Below, in pieces: positions 15,701 to 17,289 of a stretch of 17,289 bases of DNA. Position numbers and translations under genes: made by a program. Origin of the DNA: JAPLDB01 sp038230515 (GTDB lineage: Bacteria > Bacteroidota > Bacteroidia > AKYH767-A > 2013-40CM-41-45); assembly GCA_038230515.1 (NCBI GenBank), contig JBBRND010000052.1, positions 1 to 17,289 of the forward strand, in the 5' to 3' direction. The notes below the pieces were generated by a model that was given only the letters and a program-made list of their open reading frames with translations, ran no database searches and had not been told where the DNA came from. Within the stretch, counting starts at the first letter, position 1; every line of letters starts with the position of its first letter.

Positions 15701-15773
15701 TCTGCCGCTTCTGCTAATCGTGCTACCTACTTTGCTGCGGTTGGTTTACAGGAACAGGAGGGAGGAGAAGTAA
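12708..15773 (+). CDS. RND family efflux pump, inner-membrane permease
   Basis: A 1021-residue AcrB/CusA-superfamily transporter with the usual twelve membrane segments in two repeats. TM1 is near residues 12-30; TM2-6 start with LWIGLLLAILVTVIFLR and end in VTWVGLPVIYLFLA; TM7 is ISFLFIIVIAGFAWIA; TM8-12 lie near the C-terminus. Large periplasmic porter and docking loops follow TM1 and TM7. TM4 carries the proton-relay pair D397-D398 in GLIIDDAVVVVEQI. TM10 has E926 in GIIGENAIF where AcrB has the essential lysine, which points to an ion-coupling arrangement more like metal-exporting or other Bacteroidota-type RND pumps. Substrate is unknown: drugs, bile-like compounds, metals or lipids are all possible. 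I start it at ATG 12708; a TTG one codon earlier is in frame. No regulator gene is adjacent, and no clear terminator follows. Confidence 0.93.
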   Translation: MKHFFHSHRNPVSFILAFVLIIGMVVYTKIQVSLFPQVTFPKIKVIADNGEQPVDKMMITVTKPLENAIKQVQGLRLVRSATSRGSCEISAFFDWGVNVDITQQMLESRINQVRNELPAATNIQVLKMNPSVLPVMGYSLESKTKSLIELKLIATNIIRPFLSQVIGVSNIRVLGGKTKEYWVQLKVQKMSALGVTPQQISDAMGKTNFILSNGYLTDYRRLYLTLTDEAVHNLSDIENIVIRNDSKRILFLKDVADVEIKEKVDFVKINANGEEGVLVNVVKQSNANVSEVSSSINERISELKNILPKDVKLVAYYDQNDFVSEAIKSVRDSLWIGLLLAILVTVIFLRSIKASATILLVIPLTLALTLIVMYIVGYNLNIMTLGALAAAIGLIIDDAVVVVEQIHRTREEHPEESAKEIVHKSIGFLLPSMISSSLSTIVIFIPFILMSGVAGAYFSVLANTMIITLACSFFVTWVGLPVIYLFLAPAPPKGEIDSAPVVNENLHDSKLPPSVGGAWILFFIKRPVISFLFIIVIAGFAWIASSHLKTGFFPEMDEGAIVVDYKSPPGTSLDETDRICREVEKIVKAVPEVDHYSRRTGTEMGFFITEPNKGDYLIQLKNKRDRSTDEIIDDIRQRVASTQPALQIEFGQVIEDILGDLVSTPEPIEIKVYGENPKALQHYAQQIGDMLDTLSGVTDVFNGIIFAGPSININPNSIALARYNLSPSDLQFQLQTQTEGNIIGNMQEKEQLTDIRMVYPHLHGNSLQHTEQSSIFLADGHLLPIEKFATMRIDTGIAEIQRENSQSMLAVTARLSNSDLGTAMKKIQQEIKTNLPLPQGYHISYGGAFAEQKQSFKELLMILISAIMLVFAVILFMFKDYRASLLIVFTSVLGICGSILALWITGTPLNVGSYTGIIMIVGIIGENAIFTMQQFNTTRQTMGTVPAISYAISTRLRPKLMTATSAIIALMPLALGIGKGAMLHQPLAIAVIGGFLLALPLLLIVLPTLLRLVYRNRREEK

Positions 15774-15874
15774 TTTTATTCTGAGTGGTTTTTACTTGCA
15801 GGCACTTGACATACTTCCGCTGCCTTTCATTTTAAAATTGGTGTTTATCTTAGTGTTATCCGTTCGTGCTAGTC
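15774..15874. other. Convergent intergenic gap between the RND pump and PLD-like genes
   Basis: About 100 AT-rich bases between two stop codons facing each other. A loose pairing AGGCA...TGCCT around 15802-15831 and a short palindrome ATTTTAAAAT near 15832 are visible. There is no convincing stem with T-tract, so no terminator is called for either gene. Confidence 0.4.
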
Positions 15875-16618
15875 TCACGCAAGGTTAAAAAGCTCCTTCG
15901 CTTTCTTCCAATTCTTACTTAATATAGGTTTGCTCACGCTTGTCTTTCCGTCAGAAGGCTCACCTGAAAAGTGACAATACTTTTCAGAATAATCTGGGTC
16001 GCTGTATTTGCTCCATGATTTATAAGCGTCATAACTCATAGGTTTGTCAACATTAAATGGAATTGAAACTCCTGTCCGAATACAAAAACCATTTTTCTTG
16101 TCAGATGATTTACCATTTGAAGATTTTAGTTCAATATTTTTCTTTTCTGTCTTTGGTGGAGTGTCTGCGGTAACTTTTTTTACAGTTACTCTGATTTCTT
16201 CGCTTATGGTTAAAAGTCGTTGCACTTCTTCAAGTGTCGCATTATACAAATCGGTGTCTTGTGCTTTGGAAATGCAAATTCCCATTTCATTGTTGTTCTG
16301 TTGTGAAAACTCATACAAGTTCATTGAAGTTATGATTGCTTCATTTTCGTTTATGTAACATTTTGCATGAAGGTTCTTGCACAAACTTGTCCGAATACCG
16401 ATTTGACTTTCTAACCAATTGTTCTCTTCAAGTTGAAGTTTGTTCTCTCGGTAAACAATTCGTATGTCACGCTTTTGAATATTCAAGTTGCTTAAATGTT
16501 CTTTAATTCTGTCGGTAAATTGCAAGTAGGGACTAATTAAAATCAGTCGGTCTTTTGTCCCTTTGATGAGTTCTTCTAAGTGATAAGAAACTCCCGTTGT
16601 GTTTAAAAATTTTGCCAT
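15875..16618 (-). CDS. Phospholipase D-like (HKD) protein with a variant C-terminal module
   Basis: A 247-residue protein with one PLD/HKD-type domain. The N-terminal half has 'RLILISPYLQ' (24-33), typical of the first strand and turn of PLD nucleases. The core motif is LHAKCYINENEAIITSMNLYEFSQQNNNEMG, with H84-x-K86 and E91 in the place of the usual Asp, then S98 and N100, and E111 further on. Single-HKD proteins act as dimers; members include nucleases (Nuc, BfiI) and many uncharacterised proteins. A charged linker (about 145-176) leads to a C-terminal module, GFCIRTG...YCHFSGE...PILSKNWKK, that parallels zinc-ribbon tails of related proteins, but most expected cysteines are replaced. No signal peptide is present. 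It faces the RND operon end-to-end and has no partner gene in the window. Activity as a nuclease is inferred only. Confidence 0.75.
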   Translation of the reverse strand: MAKFLNTTGVSYHLEELIKGTKDRLILISPYLQFTDRIKEHLSNLNIQKRDIRIVYRENKLQLEENNWLESQIGIRTSLCKNLHAKCYINENEAIITSMNLYEFSQQNNNEMGICISKAQDTDLYNATLEEVQRLLTISEEIRVTVKKVTADTPPKTEKKNIELKSSNGKSSDKKNGFCIRTGVSIPFNVDKPMSYDAYKSWSKYSDPDYSEKYCHFSGEPSDGKTSVSKPILSKNWKKAKELFNLA

Positions 16619-16908
16619 GGTCTGTTTATGAATTTATCGTTGTCAAAGTTAATTTCTTGCCCGTCTGTTTGAAGTCGCATTGTCCCAAATTTATTGCAGC
16701 TAACACTTTAATAAACGAAACAAAGATAAAAACTTTCGTTTGTCCAACATACGGGGTGCGGCATCGCCTTCGGCAAGCCAATGGCGACCGGAGGATAAAC
16801 GAAACTACGAAAACCTGTTAGACCCCTGGCAGGTAATCCGCCCAAAGGCGGGTTAACCCTCAAGGGTTGCTTTACTTGGTTTTGTATAAAAATGCCCATT
16901 GTTTAGCT
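16619..16908. other. Non-coding region upstream of the PLD-like gene with a GC-rich hairpin cluster
   Basis: No believable gene is seen in these 290 bases. The left part (16619-16735) is AT-rich and holds two possible minus-strand -7 elements. The right part (about 16742-16868) is GC-richer and contains several short inverted repeats: TCGCC/GGCGA (16764-16768 with 16783-16787), CCGCC/GGCGG (16838-16842 with 16847-16851) and AACCC/GGGTT (16855-16859 with 16864-16868). It ends where the 22-bp tandem array begins. A 63-codon open frame on the minus strand here is rejected as chance. Confidence 0.55.
16721..16747 (-). promoter_or_regulatory. Possible promoter of the PLD-like gene
   Basis: On the minus strand, TTG (16745-16747), a 16-base spacer and TATCTTTG (16721-16728) resemble the Bacteroidota promoter, with a leader of about 100 bases before the ATG at 16618. 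A second -7 match, TAACTTTG at 16644-16651, would give a more usual leader of about 20 bases but lacks a -33 element. Which of the two is used cannot be decided from sequence. Confidence 0.33.
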
Positions 16909-17289
16909 CAAAACACAACAATGTTTTGATAAGTACACTACAATGTTTTGTGCTTAACAGCACCCTGTTTTGTGCTCAACACGACCCTGTTTTGTGCTCA
17001 ACAGCACCCTGTTTTGAACTAAACACGACCCTGTTTTGTCCTAAACACAACACTGTTTTGCACTAAACACAACAGTGTTTTGCACTAAACACAACAGTGT
17101 TCTGCACTAAACACAACAGTGTTCTGCACTAAACACAACAGTGTTGAGCACTAAACACAACAGTGTTTTGCACTAAACACAACAGTGTTTTACACTAAAC
17201 ACAACAGTGTTTTGCACTAAACACAACAGTGTTTTGCACTAAACACAACAGTGTTGAGCACTAAACACAACAGTGTTGAGCACTAAACA
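16909..17289. repeat. 22-bp tandem repeat array, about 17 units, truncated by the window end
   Basis: Direct repeats with an exact 22-base period begin at 16909 and run to the last base: 17 full units (starts 16909, 16931, 16953 and every 22 bases to 17261) plus 7 bases of an eighteenth. The core of the common unit is AAACACAACAGTGTTT, itself an inverted repeat (AAACAC-AACA-GTGTTT). Units 1-7 are divergent, and units 8-17 are nearly identical, differing mainly at the TTTTG/TTCTG/TTGAG positions. A possible decayed unit precedes the array at 16887-16908. The period is not a multiple of three and every frame on both strands meets stops, so it is not coding. There are no unique spacers, so it is not CRISPR. 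Its function is unknown. Confidence 0.95.

Noticed and set aside
16708..16899. 63-residue open frame on the minus strand in the hairpin cluster
   Set aside because: It is proline- and glycine-rich from the GC-rich repeats, matches no family I know, lacks promoter or start context, and overlaps structured non-coding DNA.
16909..17289. CRISPR array
   Set aside because: Units abut directly with a 22-base period and there are no unique spacers; no cas gene is in the window.
15875..17289. A new defence or toxin-antitoxin system built from the PLD-like gene and the repeat array
   Set aside because: There is one gene only, no partner, no nuclease-regulator pair, and adjacency to a repeat is not evidence of function. 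The two parts are reported separately instead.

Overview
The window looks like chromosomal DNA of a Bacteroidota bacterium, probably a Chitinophagales/Sphingobacteriales-type lineage and perhaps a metagenome contig. The evidence is moderate AT richness, almost no Shine-Dalgarno sequences before start codons, several upstream elements fitting the Bacteroidota promoter pattern (TTG or TTTG, a 17-19 nt spacer, then TAnnTTTG), SPII lipoproteins, and the gene families present. No rRNA, tRNA, insertion sequence or CRISPR array was seen.

Layout. 1-340: the 3' end of a fibronectin-type-III-like protein and a strong terminator. 398-1592: a D-cysteine desulfhydrase/ACC deaminase-family enzyme (minus) and a divergent 56-residue cysteine-rich protein (DUF5522-like). 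1595-3842: an inverted-repeat element, urocanate hydratase (hutU) and a small lipoprotein. 3847-4982 (minus): a short archaeal-type phosphatidylserine decarboxylase and an MmcQ/YjbR protein. 5075-7122 (plus): a beta-carbonic anhydrase, release factor 2 (prfB) expressed through a programmed +1 frameshift, and an ArsC/Spx-like protein. 7114-7752 (minus): an endonuclease III homologue. 7856-10389 (plus): class II fumarase followed by two exported thioredoxin-fold proteins and a terminator. 10508-15773 (plus): a compact three-gene RND efflux operon (outer membrane factor, lipoprotein adaptor, inner-membrane pump). 15875-16618 (minus): a PLD-like protein with an unusual C-terminus. 16619-16908: a non-coding segment with a GC-rich, hairpin-prone part. 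16909-17289: a 22-bp tandem repeat array that runs off the window end.

Most of the window is ordinary core metabolism, translation and transport. The RND genes form one functional unit: the pump (15773 end) takes substrate from the inner membrane or periplasm, the adaptor links it to the outer membrane factor, and export goes outside the cell. The two thioredoxin-fold proteins behind fumC probably act in the cell envelope.

The parts most worth a second look are the 22-bp array with its nested mini-hairpin in each unit, the structured non-coding segment beside it, the PLD protein whose C-terminal zinc-ribbon-like module has lost most expected cysteines, the RND adaptor without a long alpha-hairpin, and the prfB frameshift site, which contains the only convincing Shine-Dalgarno-like sequence I found. 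I found no convincing new multi-gene system. The right-hand end (15774-17289) is the only part that looks accessory, and it is cut by the window.
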